Shown here one piece after another: positions 8,291 through 17,224 of a stretch of 38,730 bases of DNA; positions within the stretch are counted from its first letter, which is position 1, and each line of letters begins with the position of its first letter. A model generated the notes under the pieces. It was given only the letters and a program-made list of their open reading frames with translations, did no database searches and was not told the origin of the DNA. Source of the stretch: Thiobacillus sp. (GTDB taxonomy: Bacteria; Pseudomonadota; Gammaproteobacteria; Burkholderiales; Thiobacillaceae); contig JANJXF010000051.1 in the NCBI GenBank assembly GCA_024709165.1, positions 1 to 38,730 on the forward strand, given 5' to 3'. The translations under genes were made by a program, and so were the position numbers.

Positions 8291-9877
8291 ATGATCATCC
8301 AGCGCGCGCTCCTTTCCGTTTCCGACAAGACCGGCCTCATCGACTTCGCCCGCACGCTCGCCGCCGCCGGCGTCGAACTGCTCTCCACCGGCGGCACCGC
8401 CAAGGCGCTTCGCGACGCCGGCCTCGCGGTGATCGACGTCAGCGAATACACCGGCTTCCCGGAAATGCTCGACGGACGGGTGAAGACGCTGCACCCCAAG
8501 GTGCACGGCGGCATCCTCGGCCGGCGCGACCTGCCCGAGCATGTGGCAACCATGCAGCAGCACGGCATCCCCAACATCGACCTGGTGTGCGTGAACCTCT
8601 ATCCCTTCGTCGCCACCGTCGCCCGGCCGCACACGCTCGACGACGCCATCGAGAACATCGACATCGGCGGGCCGGCGATGGTGCGCTCGTCGGCCAAGAA
8701 CTACCGCTTCGTCGCCATCGTCACCGACCCTGCCGACTACCCGGCGCTGGTCGGCGAAATGCAGGCCAACGGCGGCGCACTCACCGACGCCACCCGCTTC
8801 GCACTGGCGAAGAAAGCCTTTTCCCACACCGCCGAATACGACGGCGCAATCAGCAACTATCTCACCGCGCTCAACGACAACAACGAGCGCGAAACCTTCG
8901 GCGAGAAGCTGAACCTGCAGTTCACCCGCGCGCAGACCTGCCGCTACGGCGAGAACCCGCACCAGGCAGGGGCCTTCTATGTGGAGGCGAACGCTCCCGC
9001 CGGCACCATCGCCACCGCGCGCCAGATTCAGGGCAAGGAGTTGTCCTACAACAACATCGCCGACACCGACGCGGCACTGGAATGCATCAAGCAGTTCGAC
9101 GCCGCGCCGGCCTGCGTCGTCGTCAAGCACGCCAACCCCTGCGGCGTCGCCTACGGCGCGAATCTCCTGGACGCCTACGACCGTGCCTACAAGACCGATC
9201 CCGAGTCGGCCTTCGGCGGCATCATTGCCTTCAATGGCCGGCTCGACGGCGCGACCGCCGCCGCCATCGTCGAACGCCAGTTCGTCGAGGTCATCGTCGC
9301 TCCCGAGGTGAGTCCGGAAGCCAGCGAAGCCGTCGCCGCGAAAAAGAACGTGCGCTTGCTCGAATGCGGGAGGTGGGCGGGGGCGCCGTCGGGGAATCCG
9401 ACCCAATCAGGCACCGTCCAGCTCGACATGAAACGCGTGGCCGGTGGTCTGCTGGTGCAGAACGCCGACGTGCTGCTCAATGCCGACCTGAAGATCGTCA
9501 CGCAGCGCGCGCCCACTGAAAAAGAAATGGACGACCTGCTGTTCGCCTGGCGTGTCGCCAAGTTCGTCAAATCCAACGCCATCGTCTACGCGCGTGACCG
9601 CATGACCGTCGGCGTCGGCGCCGGTCAGATGAGCCGGGTCAACTCCGCGCGCATCGCCGCGATCAAGGCCGAACACGCCGGCCTCGCCGTGCCCGGCTCG
9701 GTGATGGCCTCAGACGCCTTTTTCCCTTTCCGCGACGGTATCGACCAGGCCGCGGCGGCGGGCATCAAGGCGGTGATCCAGCCCGGCGGCTCGATGCGCG
9801 ACGAGGAAGTCATCGCCGCCGCCAACGAGCATGGCATCGCGATGGTGTTCACGGGAACGCGGCATTTCCGTCACTGA
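8291..9877 (+). CDS. purH: Bifunctional AICAR formyltransferase / IMP cyclohydrolase
   Basis: A protein of 528 residues, the normal length. The N-terminal IMP cyclohydrolase domain (MGS-like, about 1-145) starts [17 protein letters not shown] and has [17 protein letters not shown] and [16 protein letters not shown]. The C-terminal AICAR transformylase domain has [13 protein letters not shown], the catalytic KHANPCGVA and [11 protein letters not shown], and ends in [11 protein letters not shown]. It performs the last two steps of IMP synthesis. The ATG at 8291 begins at the conserved N-terminus, seven bases after fis. purD follows after a 128-base spacer that is full of heptamer repeats. Confidence 0.96.
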   Translation: MIIQRALLSVSDKTGLIDFARTLAAAGVELLSTGGTAKALRDAGLAVIDVSEYTGFPEMLDGRVKTLHPKVHGGILGRRDLPEHVATMQQHGIPNIDLVCVNLYPFVATVARPHTLDDAIENIDIGGPAMVRSSAKNYRFVAIVTDPADYPALVGEMQANGGALTDATRFALAKKAFSHTAEYDGAISNYLTALNDNNERETFGEKLNLQFTRAQTCRYGENPHQAGAFYVEANAPAGTIATARQIQGKELSYNNIADTDAALECIKQFDAAPACVVVKHANPCGVAYGANLLDAYDRAYKTDPESAFGGIIAFNGRLDGATAAAIVERQFVEVIVAPEVSPEASEAVAAKKNVRLLECGRWAGAPSGNPTQSGTVQLDMKRVAGGLLVQNADVLLNADLKIVTQRAPTEKEMDDLLFAWRVAKFVKSNAIVYARDRMTVGVGAGQMSRVNSARIAAIKAEHAGLAVPGSVMASDAFFPFRDGIDQAAAAGIKAVIQPGGSMRDEEVIAAANEHGIAMVFTGTRHFRH

Positions 9878-9881
9878 TTTC

Positions 9882-10000
9882 CGGTGAGCGGCAAGCGGTG
9901 AGCAGAGAGCGAGACAACCGAACGCACGCCAACTCCACCGCTCACCGCTCACCGCTCACCGCTTGCCGCTCACCGCTCACCGTTTACTACTTACTGCTCA
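9882..10000. repeat. Heptamer repeat array in two orientations, with a 22-base inverted repeat, between purH and purD
   Basis: Nine consecutive seven-base units fill 9938-10000. Five are CCGCTCA; the others (CCGCTTG, CCGTTTA, CTACTTA, CTGCTCA) are variants. On the left, 9882-9915 holds the same unit in the opposite orientation (GGTGAGC GGCAAGC GGTGAGC and decayed copies). As a result 9882-9903 and 9954-9975 are perfect 22-base inverted repeats, 50 bases apart. In RNA this would make a strong long-range hairpin. The array ends five bases before the purD ATG and leaves purD without a purine-rich ribosome binding site. Confidence 0.85.
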
Positions 10001-10005
10001 CCACC

Positions 10006-11283
10006 ATGAAACTCCTCGTCATCGGCTCCGGCGGCCGCGAACACGCGCTGGCCTGGAGGCTCGCGCAATCGCCGAAGGTTTCCCAGGTCTACGTCGCACC
10101 CGGCAACGGCGGCACGGCGGCGGACGACGCTCTCGTCAACGTGCCGCTCACAGCGATTCCGGCGTTGATCGAGTTCGTCCGCCGCGATCCGGACATCGCC
10201 TTCACCGTGGTCGGCCCCGAGGCGCCGCTCGCCGCGGGGGTGGTCGATGCGTTCCGCGCCGCGGGTCTGAAGATCTTCGGCCCGACGCAGGCGGCGGCGC
10301 AGCTGGAGAGCTCCAAGGATTTCGCCAAGCAGTTCATGGCGCGCCACGGCATTCCGACCGCGGCGTTCGGCACGTTCACCGACGCCGCCGCGGCACACGC
10401 CTACATTGACGAAAAGGGCGCGCCGATCGTGGTCAAGGCCGATGGTCTGGCCGCCGGCAAGGGTGTCGTCGTGGCAACGACTGCCGACGAAGCACACGCC
10501 GCGGTCGATGCCATGCTCGCCGGCAACAGCCTGGGCGAGGCCGGTAACCGCGTGGTGATCGAGGAATGTCTCACGGGTGAGGAAGCGAGCTTCATCGTCA
10601 TGGTCGACGGCGAGCACGTGCTCGCGCTCGCCTCCAGCCAGGACCACAAGCGTCTGCTGGATGGAGACATGGGCCCCAACACCGGCGGCATGGGTGCGTA
10701 TTCCCCGGCGCCGGTGGTGACGCCCGAACTGCACGCACGCATCATGCGCGAGGTGATTCACCCCGTCATCGAAGGCATGGCGCTGGAGGGCATCCGCTAC
10801 ACGGGATTCCTCTACGCCGGCGTCATGCTGGGCAACGACGGCGTGCCCAAGGTACTCGAATTCAACTGCCGCATGGGCGACCCGGAAACGCAGCCAATCA
10901 TGATGCGGCTGAAGTCCGACCTTGTCGCGCTGTTCGAGGCCGCCATCGACGGCCGTCTCGACCAGGTCGAGGCGGAATGGGACCGCCGCACCGCGCTCGC
11001 CGTCGTGCTCGCCGCCGCCGGCTATCCCGACGCGCCGCAACAAGGCGCGGCCATCGGCCCGCTGCCGGGCGCCGCCGACGATCTCCATGTGTTCCATGCC
11101 GGCACCCACGTGGTAGACGGCCGCACCGTAGTGAGCGGCGGCCGCGTGCTGGCGGTGACCGCACTCGGCGACAGTGTGCGCATGGCGCAGAAGCGCGCCT
11201 ACGACGCCGTGGCGGCGATCCATTTCGACGGCATGCAGTATCGCCGCGACATTGGCTGGCGGGCGCTGGAACGGAAGAAGTGA
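10006..11283 (+). CDS. purD: Phosphoribosylamine-glycine ligase
   Basis: A protein of 425 residues, the usual length. The N-terminus MKLLVIGSGGREHALAW is the GARS signature, and it is followed by VAPGNGGTAAD and FTVVGPEAPLAAGVVD. The ATP-grasp domain has the glycine-rich VVKADGLAAGKGVVVA, the MGPNTGGMGAYSPAP loop and the metal site VLEFNCRMGDPETQ. It joins glycine to phosphoribosylamine, the second step of purine synthesis, so it belongs with purH just upstream. The ATG at 10006 is certain from the conserved start. The bases before it (CTGCTCACCACC) are pyrimidine-rich heptamer repeat and contain no Shine-Dalgarno, which is odd for a housekeeping enzyme. Confidence 0.96.
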   Translation: MKLLVIGSGGREHALAWRLAQSPKVSQVYVAPGNGGTAADDALVNVPLTAIPALIEFVRRDPDIAFTVVGPEAPLAAGVVDAFRAAGLKIFGPTQAAAQLESSKDFAKQFMARHGIPTAAFGTFTDAAAAHAYIDEKGAPIVVKADGLAAGKGVVVATTADEAHAAVDAMLAGNSLGEAGNRVVIEECLTGEEASFIVMVDGEHVLALASSQDHKRLLDGDMGPNTGGMGAYSPAPVVTPELHARIMREVIHPVIEGMALEGIRYTGFLYAGVMLGNDGVPKVLEFNCRMGDPETQPIMMRLKSDLVALFEAAIDGRLDQVEAEWDRRTALAVVLAAAGYPDAPQQGAAIGPLPGAADDLHVFHAGTHVVDGRTVVSGGRVLAVTALGDSVRMAQKRAYDAVAAIHFDGMQYRRDIGWRALERKK

Positions 11284-11308
11284 GGCGTGAGCCGTGAGGG
11301 GTGAGGCG
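11281..11308 (+). repeat. Four heptamer repeats across the purD stop and the next start
   Basis: TGAGGCG TGAGCCG TGAGGGG TGAGGCG run in tandem from the purD TGA. The unit is close to TGAGCGG, the reverse complement of the CCGCTCA heptamer upstream of purD. The array supplies the stop codon of purD, a GTGAG-type ribosome binding site and the GTG start of the next gene. Confidence 0.75.
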
Positions 11309-11842
11309 GCCGAATTGCGCGCATATCTCACGCGCGGAGGACTGATCGCGTATCCAACGGAATCCTGTTATGGGCTCGGCTGCGATCCGCGCAATGAGCG
11401 CGCGCTCAAGCGCCTCATCGCGCTCAAGGGGCGCGATGCCGGCAAGGGGCTGCTGCTGATCGCCGACCGCTTTCATCATCTGCGCCGGTTCGTCGCCCCT
11501 TTGCCGCCGGCCGACCTGGCGCGCATGACGAAAACCTGGCCCGGCGCGGTCACCTGGGTGGCGCCAGCGTCGTCCGCCTGCCCGGTACTGCTCACTGGCG
11601 GCCGTCCGACGGTCGCCGTGCGCGTCACCGCGCACCCCGTTGCCGCGCGTCTGTGCCGCATGCTCGGCATGGCACTGGTGTCGACCAGCGCCAACCGCAG
11701 CGGGCAGAAACCCGCCCGGACCGCCGCACAATGCCGCAGAAGGTTCGGCGCGCGGGTGCATGTGATCGGTGGCCGCATCGGCACGCGCAAACGCCCTTCC
11801 ACTCTCATCGATCTGGCCAGCAGCACCGTGTTGCGACCCTGA
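11294..11842 (+). CDS. tsaC: Sua5/YciO/YrdC-family protein, probable L-threonylcarbamoyladenylate synthase
   Basis: A protein of 182 residues, close to E. coli TsaC (190). It shows the YrdC fold marks: [18 protein letters not shown] near the N-terminus, then [20 protein letters not shown] with the conserved lysine/arginine pair, [22 protein letters not shown] and [11 protein letters not shown]. Enzymes of this type make threonylcarbamoyl-AMP from threonine, bicarbonate and ATP for the t6A base of tRNA. The gene starts with GTG at 11294 inside heptamer repeats. A TTG at 11315 is an alternative. Its TGA overlaps the hemF ATG by one base. The symbol rests on family similarity only; a second sua5-type gene elsewhere could hold the essential role. 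Confidence 0.8.
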   Translation: MRGEAAELRAYLTRGGLIAYPTESCYGLGCDPRNERALKRLIALKGRDAGKGLLLIADRFHHLRRFVAPLPPADLARMTKTWPGAVTWVAPASSACPVLLTGGRPTVAVRVTAHPVAARLCRMLGMALVSTSANRSGQKPARTAAQCRRRFGARVHVIGGRIGTRKRPSTLIDLASSTVLRP

Positions 11843-12765
11843 TGACCGCCGAGATTTTCGACAGTACGGCCGTAAGGGCCTGGTTCTCCGACCTGCAGGC
11901 GCGCATCGTCGTCGCGCTCGAAGAAGTCGACGGCGCAGCGTTCCGCACCGACGCGTGGACACGCCCGGCCGATGCCGAGACCACCGGCGGCGGCGTGACG
12001 CGCGTGATCGAGGACGGCCGCGTGTTCGAGCGTGCCGGCGTCAACTTCTCTCACGTCGCAGGCAGCCAGCTGCCACCCTCGGCGAGCGCGCATCGGCCGG
12101 AACTCGCCGGGCGGCGTTGGGAAGCGATGGGCGTCTCGCTGGTGCTGCACCCGCGCAACCCCTACGCACCGACGGTGCATATGAACGTGCGCGCCTTCGT
12201 CGCGTTGTGCGACGGCGAAGCGCCGGTGTGGTGGTTCGGCGGCGGCATGGATCTCACGCCCTGCTACGGCTTCGAGGACGACGCGCGCCATTTCCACGCC
12301 ACATGCAAGGCCGCGCTCGACCCGTTCGGCACCGACTTGCATCCACGCTTCAAGGCCTGGTGCGACCGTTACTTCTTCCTCAAACACCGCAACGAGGCGC
12401 GCGGCATCGGCGGCATCTTCTTCGACGACTTCGCCGAAGGCGGTTTCGACCGCGCATTCGCCATGACGCGCAGCGTGGGCGACGCTTTCCTCGACGCCTA
12501 TCTGCCCATTCTCGCGCGCCGCCGCGACATGTCCTACGGCGAGCGCGAGCGCGACTTCCAGGCGTATCGCCGTGGGCGTTATGTGGAGTTCAACCTGGTG
12601 CACGATCGCGGCACGCTGTTCGGGCTGCAATCGGGCGGCCGCACCGAGTCGATCCTGATGTCACTGCCGCCGCTGGTGAAGTGGCGCTATGACTGGCAAC
12701 CGGCAGCCGGCACGCCGGAAGCGGCACTCACCACTCACTTTCTGGTTGCACGCGACTGGGTGTGA
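11842..12765 (+). CDS. hemF: Oxygen-dependent coproporphyrinogen III oxidase
   Basis: A protein of 307 residues, typical for HemF. It has all the strong family motifs: [39 protein letters not shown], the [18 protein letters not shown] block, [13 protein letters not shown] and [20 protein letters not shown], then [11 protein letters not shown]. It oxidatively decarboxylates coproporphyrinogen III to protoporphyrinogen IX in haem synthesis and needs O2, so the organism lives at least partly with oxygen. The ATG shares its A with the upstream TGA, a coupled start. The next gene begins two bases after its stop. Confidence 0.96.
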   Translation: MTAEIFDSTAVRAWFSDLQARIVVALEEVDGAAFRTDAWTRPADAETTGGGVTRVIEDGRVFERAGVNFSHVAGSQLPPSASAHRPELAGRRWEAMGVSLVLHPRNPYAPTVHMNVRAFVALCDGEAPVWWFGGGMDLTPCYGFEDDARHFHATCKAALDPFGTDLHPRFKAWCDRYFFLKHRNEARGIGGIFFDDFAEGGFDRAFAMTRSVGDAFLDAYLPILARRRDMSYGERERDFQAYRRGRYVEFNLVHDRGTLFGLQSGGRTESILMSLPPLVKWRYDWQPAAGTPEAALTTHFLVARDWV

Positions 12766-12767
12766 GC

Positions 12768-15700
12768 ATGTCGAAACTCTCGCGGCGTCTCCTCATCGGT
12801 TTTGTCCTCGTGCTGCTGACGCTGGGCGTGGTCGGCCTCGTCGCCTGGGAACTGCTGTCTTCGGCGCTGGAAGCCCGATATCTCGCGAAGACCGCGCAGA
12901 AAATGACCTGGCAGCTGAAGCCGGGGCCATCCGAGCGCATTCGCTATCCGGGCGGTGGGCCATACGATGTGCGCCTCGGCTACACCCGCCTGCCGGAATT
13001 CCTGCAGCGCCTGCAGCAGACCGGCTGGAAGATCGACGAACAGGCGAAGCTGAGCATCCAGATGGCGCGCGTGGCGGATCTCGGACTGTTCCTGCCGTAT
13101 CACGAGAAAGACCAGGCCGGCATCACGCTGTACGACAGCATCGGCCAGCCGCTCTACGCCAGTCGCCATCCCACGCGTGCGTACGAGAACTTCGCCGCCA
13201 TCCCACCGGTACTGGTAAGCGCCCTCCTCTACATCGAGAACCGCGAACTGCTGACCGAGGAATTCCCCACGCGCAACCCGGCGGTAGAATGGGACCGCCT
13301 GGCACAGGCGCTGCTGGAAAAAGGCATCAGCCTGGTCGACCGCAACCGCAACGTGCCCGGCGGCAGCACGCTGCCGACGCAGATCGAGAAATATCGCCAC
13401 TCGCCCGAGGGCCTCACCGCCGGCATGAGCGAGAAACTGCGCCAGATGGCCACCGCCAGTCTGCGCGCCTATCTCGACGGCCCCAACACGCTGGCGATGC
13501 GTCGCGAAACCGTCACCGCGTACCTCAATACCGTGCCGCTGGCGGCGGCACCGCGCTATGGTGAGGTGCATGGGGTCGGCGACGGCCTGTGGGCCTGGTA
13601 TGGCCTCGATTTCGGCGACGTCAACCGCACCCTCGCCAAGCCGCCTCCGGGTAAGGATGCACGCTATGCCAGCGCCTTCAAGCACGCGCTCTCGCTGATC
13701 GTCGCCGAACGCCGCCCCTCTTATTATCTGGCGTCCAACCGCAAGGCGCTGGACGCGCTCACCGACGACCACCTCGACCTGCTCGCCGGCGCCGGCGTGA
13801 TTTCGATCGAACTCGCCAAGCAGGCCAAAACCATCAAGCTGCGCGCTTCCAGCCTGCGTGTCGATCCACCACCGCCGCATTTTGTCGAGCAGAAGGCCGC
13901 CAACGCGCAGCGCATCCGCGTTGCCGCACTGCTCGGCGTGCCGCGCCTGTACGATCTGGACCGCCTCGATCTCGAAGTCGACACCAGCGTCCGGCAGGAT
14001 GCGCAGCAGATCGTCAGCCGCTACCTGCAAAGCCTCGCCAGACCCGAGGCCGCGGCGGCGTCCGGCCTGCTCGGCCATCGTCTGCTGAGTCCGGACAATC
14101 CGCTCGCCGCCGTCATCTACAGCTTCACCCTGTACGAGAAGACGCCACAGGGCAACCTGTTGCGCATCCAGGCCGACAATCTCAACCAGCCCTTCGACAT
14201 CAACAGTCAGGCGCGCCTCGATCTCGGTTCGACCGCCAAGCTGCGCACGCTCGTCACCTATCTGGAAATCGTCGCGCGCCTGCACGGCGAATACCGCACG
14301 CTCGACCCCAAGGCGCTGACGCTGAAATCGCTGCCGCAGCGCGACGTGCTGGCGCAGTGGGTCGCGGCACGACTCCTCGCCGAGCGCGACGAGCCGCTCG
14401 CCGCCACGCTCGACGCGGCGATGGGGCGCATGTATTCCGCAACGCCGGAACCCTTCTTCACCGGCGGCGGCCTGCACAACTTCGCCAACTTCGACGCCAA
14501 GGACAACGGCCGCGTCATGGACGTGTGGGAAGCCACGCGCAACTCGGTCAACCTCGTCTACATCCGCATCATGCGCGACATCGTGCGCCACTATGCCAGC
14601 AGCACGCCCGGCGCCGCGGCGCGCGTTCTCGAAGACGCGGGCAACCCGCTGCGCGAAACCTACCTCGCCCGTTTCGTCGATCAGGAAGGCCGCGTCTACA
14701 TCAACCGCTTCTACCAGCGCCACAAGACCCTGACGCCGGCGAACATGGCGAAGGACCTCTACACCCGCACCGGACCCAGCGCCCGCCGCTTCACCGCGGT
14801 GTACCGCTACCTCGAGCCCAACGCGGATTTCGCCACCTGGACTGCGGCCCTTCACGCGCACGTCCCCGCGAGCACCACGCTCGGCCAGAGGGCGCTCGAA
14901 GCGCTGTACCGCGAGCACGCGCCGGATGCCTACAGCCTCGCCGACCGCGGCTACATCGCCCAACTGCATCCACTCGAACTGTGGGTGGTGAAGACGCTGC
15001 GCACCGCGCCGCAGACCGACCTCAAGACCCTCTACGAGAGCGGCGCCGGCGTACGCCTCGAAGTCTACGACTGGCTGTTCCGCACCAGCCGCAAGAACGC
15101 GCAGGACATCCGCATCCAGTCGCTGCTCGAGGTAGAGGCGTTCGACCGCCTGCTCGCCGACTGGCAGCGCCTGGGCTATCCCTTCGACACCATCACACCC
15201 TCCTACGCCACCGCGATCGGCAGTTCCGGCGACCGTCCGGCAGCGCTTGCCGAGCTGATGGGCATTCTCGTCAACGACGGCGTACGCCGGCCGCTGGCGA
15301 GCCTCACCGGCATGCGCTTCGCCGCCGCCACGCCCTACGAGACACGCCTGTCGATGAAGACGGCGGGTGGCGAACGGCTGATGCCCACGGAAGTGGCGCA
15401 GACCGTGCGCCGTGCGCTCGCGGCGGTGGTCGACTCGGGCACCGCCGTGCGTCTGGCCGGCGCGCTCAAAGACTCCGCCGGCAACCGCCTTGCCATCGGC
15501 GGCAAGACCGGCACCGGCGACCACCGCTTCGAGCGCTACGGCCGCGGCGGGCAACTGCTCGAATCGCGCGTCGTCAACCGCACCGCCACCTTCGCCTTCT
15601 ATCTCGGCGATCGCTACTTCGGCACCCTGACCGCGCTGGTACCCGGAGAACAGGCCGGGCGCTTCGGTTTCACCAGTTCGCTCACTGCCCAGATCCTGAA

Positions 15701-15965
15701 AACCCTGCTGCCAGCTTTGCAGCCGCATCTCTATCCGGAGCCGCCGGCGCCGACGACACCCGCCGCGCCGCCTGCCGAAGCCCCCGCCGCAGAAGCGCAG
15801 CCGGCGCCGCCCGCACCGCGCCCCATCCCCAAGGAAAAACCGGACGGCTCGACCAGCCAGGCCGACCCGCAGGTCAAGCAGCCGACGACCGGCGGATTCC
15901 CGGAAGAGCTCGAGCCCGGCGTCGAACCGGCGGCACCCGCCGGCGCACCCCCGGCCGGCAACTGA
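12768..15965 (+). CDS. Very large class A penicillin-binding-protein-like protein (GT51 plus transpeptidase)
   Basis: A protein of 1065 residues with one N-terminal membrane helix (about 8-33). A glycosyltransferase-51 domain follows, with the catalytic-type glutamate in YIENREL (Glu157) and PGGSTLPTQIEKYRHSPEG, a variant of the usual GGSTITQQ motif. The transpeptidase domain has SxxK as STAK (Ser488, Lys491), SxN as SVN (Ser593) and KTGTGD (Lys913). So it should both polymerise and cross-link peptidoglycan in the periplasm. The spacing is unusual: about 100 residues from SxxK to SxN and 320 from SxN to KTG, far more than in standard PBPs. The last 80 residues are Pro/Ala-rich and probably disordered. 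The ATG at 12768 is preferred; a GTG two codons earlier overlaps the hemF stop. Confidence 0.82.
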   Translation: MSKLSRRLLIGFVLVLLTLGVVGLVAWELLSSALEARYLAKTAQKMTWQLKPGPSERIRYPGGGPYDVRLGYTRLPEFLQRLQQTGWKIDEQAKLSIQMARVADLGLFLPYHEKDQAGITLYDSIGQPLYASRHPTRAYENFAAIPPVLVSALLYIENRELLTEEFPTRNPAVEWDRLAQALLEKGISLVDRNRNVPGGSTLPTQIEKYRHSPEGLTAGMSEKLRQMATASLRAYLDGPNTLAMRRETVTAYLNTVPLAAAPRYGEVHGVGDGLWAWYGLDFGDVNRTLAKPPPGKDARYASAFKHALSLIVAERRPSYYLASNRKALDALTDDHLDLLAGAGVISIELAKQAKTIKLRASSLRVDPPPPHFVEQKAANAQRIRVAALLGVPRLYDLDRLDLEVDTSVRQDAQQIVSRYLQSLARPEAAAASGLLGHRLLSPDNPLAAVIYSFTLYEKTPQGNLLRIQADNLNQPFDINSQARLDLGSTAKLRTLVTYLEIVARLHGEYRTLDPKALTLKSLPQRDVLAQWVAARLLAERDEPLAATLDAAMGRMYSATPEPFFTGGGLHNFANFDAKDNGRVMDVWEATRNSVNLVYIRIMRDIVRHYASSTPGAAARVLEDAGNPLRETYLARFVDQEGRVYINRFYQRHKTLTPANMAKDLYTRTGPSARRFTAVYRYLEPNADFATWTAALHAHVPASTTLGQRALEALYREHAPDAYSLADRGYIAQLHPLELWVVKTLRTAPQTDLKTLYESGAGVRLEVYDWLFRTSRKNAQDIRIQSLLEVEAFDRLLADWQRLGYPFDTITPSYATAIGSSGDRPAALAELMGILVNDGVRRPLASLTGMRFAAATPYETRLSMKTAGGERLMPTEVAQTVRRALAAVVDSGTAVRLAGALKDSAGNRLAIGGKTGTGDHRFERYGRGGQLLESRVVNRTATFAFYLGDRYFGTLTALVPGEQAGRFGFTSSLTAQILKTLLPALQPHLYPEPPAPTTPAAPPAEAPAAEAQPAPPAPRPIPKEKPDGSTSQADPQVKQPTTGGFPEELEPGVEPAAPAGAPPAGN

Positions 15966-16024
15966 GCGCCCTATCCCGGGCCGCAATCCGCTATCCTTGT
16001 AAATCGGCTTCACTCGGTTTCGCC

Positions 16025-17224
16025 ATGCAGGACATTCATCCGTTGATCCAGCACACGTCTGCGGGCTCCGGCAACATCAGCGTGCCGGCCCTGAAGGTGT
16101 TGTCGGAAATCACCACCAGCCTGTCCACCGACGCCAACGTCGAACAGCTGCTGGGGCGCTTTCTGGCGACCATGGTGCGCCTCGCCGGCGCGCAGGCCGG
16201 CGCGGTGCGCGTCATCACCGACGATCGCTCGCACCTGCGCCTCATCGGCTCGGTTGGCCTGCCGCCCGAACTCGTCGAACACGAGGCCATCGTCAGCGTC
16301 GATTGCGGCGTATGCGGCAAGGCAGCGCGCGAGGTTACCGTAAGCAGCTGGAACAACGTCGCCTTTTGCCACCGTCAGGCCAACGACCCCTATTTCACCG
16401 ACACGTGCAACAGCGTGGTCGCCGTGCCGCTGATGCACAGGAACCAGGTCATGGGGGTCTACAACCTGTTCATGGAAGCCGGCAAGGACGTGCCGGAAGA
16501 CGTGCGCCTCCTGTTCCGCTCCATCAGCGAACACCTCGGCATCGCCCTCGAGAACGCACGGCTCACGCGCGAGAACATGCGCATCTCGCTGATGAACGAA
16601 CGCCAGATGCTGGCCAACCAGATCCACGACTCGCTCGCGCAGACCCTCGCCTACGCCAAGATGCGGCTCACCGTATTGAGCGACGCCATGCGCCGCGAAG
16701 ACTATCCCAAGGCCAACCGCTATCTGGGCGACGTCGAGGAAGCCGTCGACCTTGCCTATGCCGACCTGCGCAACCTCATCACGCAGTACCGCGACCGCAT
16801 CAACCCGCGCGGCCTCGTGCCCGCGATCCAGGAACTCGCCAAGAGCTTCCGCAAGAAGGCCAATGCCGACGTCGACTTCCTCAACCTGGTGCAGGACGTC
16901 GCCCTCACTCCCGACGAGGAAATCCAGGTCTTCCACATCATCCAGGAATCGCTCTACAACATCGCCAAGCACGCCCGCGCGCGCCACGTCGTCATCACCC
17001 TCGACCTCGAGGACGGCCAGTACATCATCAACGTCGCCGACGACGGCGTCGGCGTACAGAAAAAGCACGACGAATCGTCCACCCTGGGCAAGAGCTTTGG
17101 CCTCACCATCATGCGTGAGCGTGCCGCCCGACTGAACGGCAAGCTGACCATCGAGTCCCGCCCCGCCGGCGGTACCGTCATCCGCCTCGTCTTCCCCAAA
17201 CGCAAGCCGGAACCCGTCGCATGA
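16025..17224 (+). CDS. Soluble GAF-domain sensor histidine kinase, NarX/NreB type
   Basis: A protein of 399 residues with no membrane segment. A GAF domain (about 25-180) is followed by HisKA_3 with the phospho-acceptor in QIHDSLAQTLAYAKMRL (His201). The HATPase follows, with NIAKHARARHVVI and DDGVGV and the late glycine box RPAGGTVIRLVF. The GAF domain carries four cysteines, Cys94, Cys97 (CGVC), Cys115 and Cys128, an arrangement suited to an Fe-S cluster or another metal. The kinase stop overlaps the start of the response regulator gene (ATGA), a standard two-component pair. The 59 bases between the PBP gene and this ATG show no clear promoter. The signal is unknown; redox, oxygen or nitrate are plausible from the kinase family. 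Confidence 0.85.
   Translation: MQDIHPLIQHTSAGSGNISVPALKVLSEITTSLSTDANVEQLLGRFLATMVRLAGAQAGAVRVITDDRSHLRLIGSVGLPPELVEHEAIVSVDCGVCGKAAREVTVSSWNNVAFCHRQANDPYFTDTCNSVVAVPLMHRNQVMGVYNLFMEAGKDVPEDVRLLFRSISEHLGIALENARLTRENMRISLMNERQMLANQIHDSLAQTLAYAKMRLTVLSDAMRREDYPKANRYLGDVEEAVDLAYADLRNLITQYRDRINPRGLVPAIQELAKSFRKKANADVDFLNLVQDVALTPDEEIQVFHIIQESLYNIAKHARARHVVITLDLEDGQYIINVADDGVGVQKKHDESSTLGKSFGLTIMRERAARLNGKLTIESRPAGGTVIRLVFPKRKPEPVA

Noticed and set aside
9938-10000. CRISPR or operator array before purD
   Set aside because: The units are seven bases long with no spacers; they fit a simple tandem repeat.
12735-16013. Open reading frame of more than 1000 codons opposite the PBP-like gene
   Set aside because: High GC keeps the antisense frame open. 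Its translation is Arg/Gly/Ala-rich without any family motif, while the plus strand encodes clear catalytic motifs.
14357-16024. Long upstream extension of the histidine kinase frame
   Set aside because: The translation before 16025 is Arg-rich shadow of the PBP gene; the kinase similarity begins only at the ATG at 16025.
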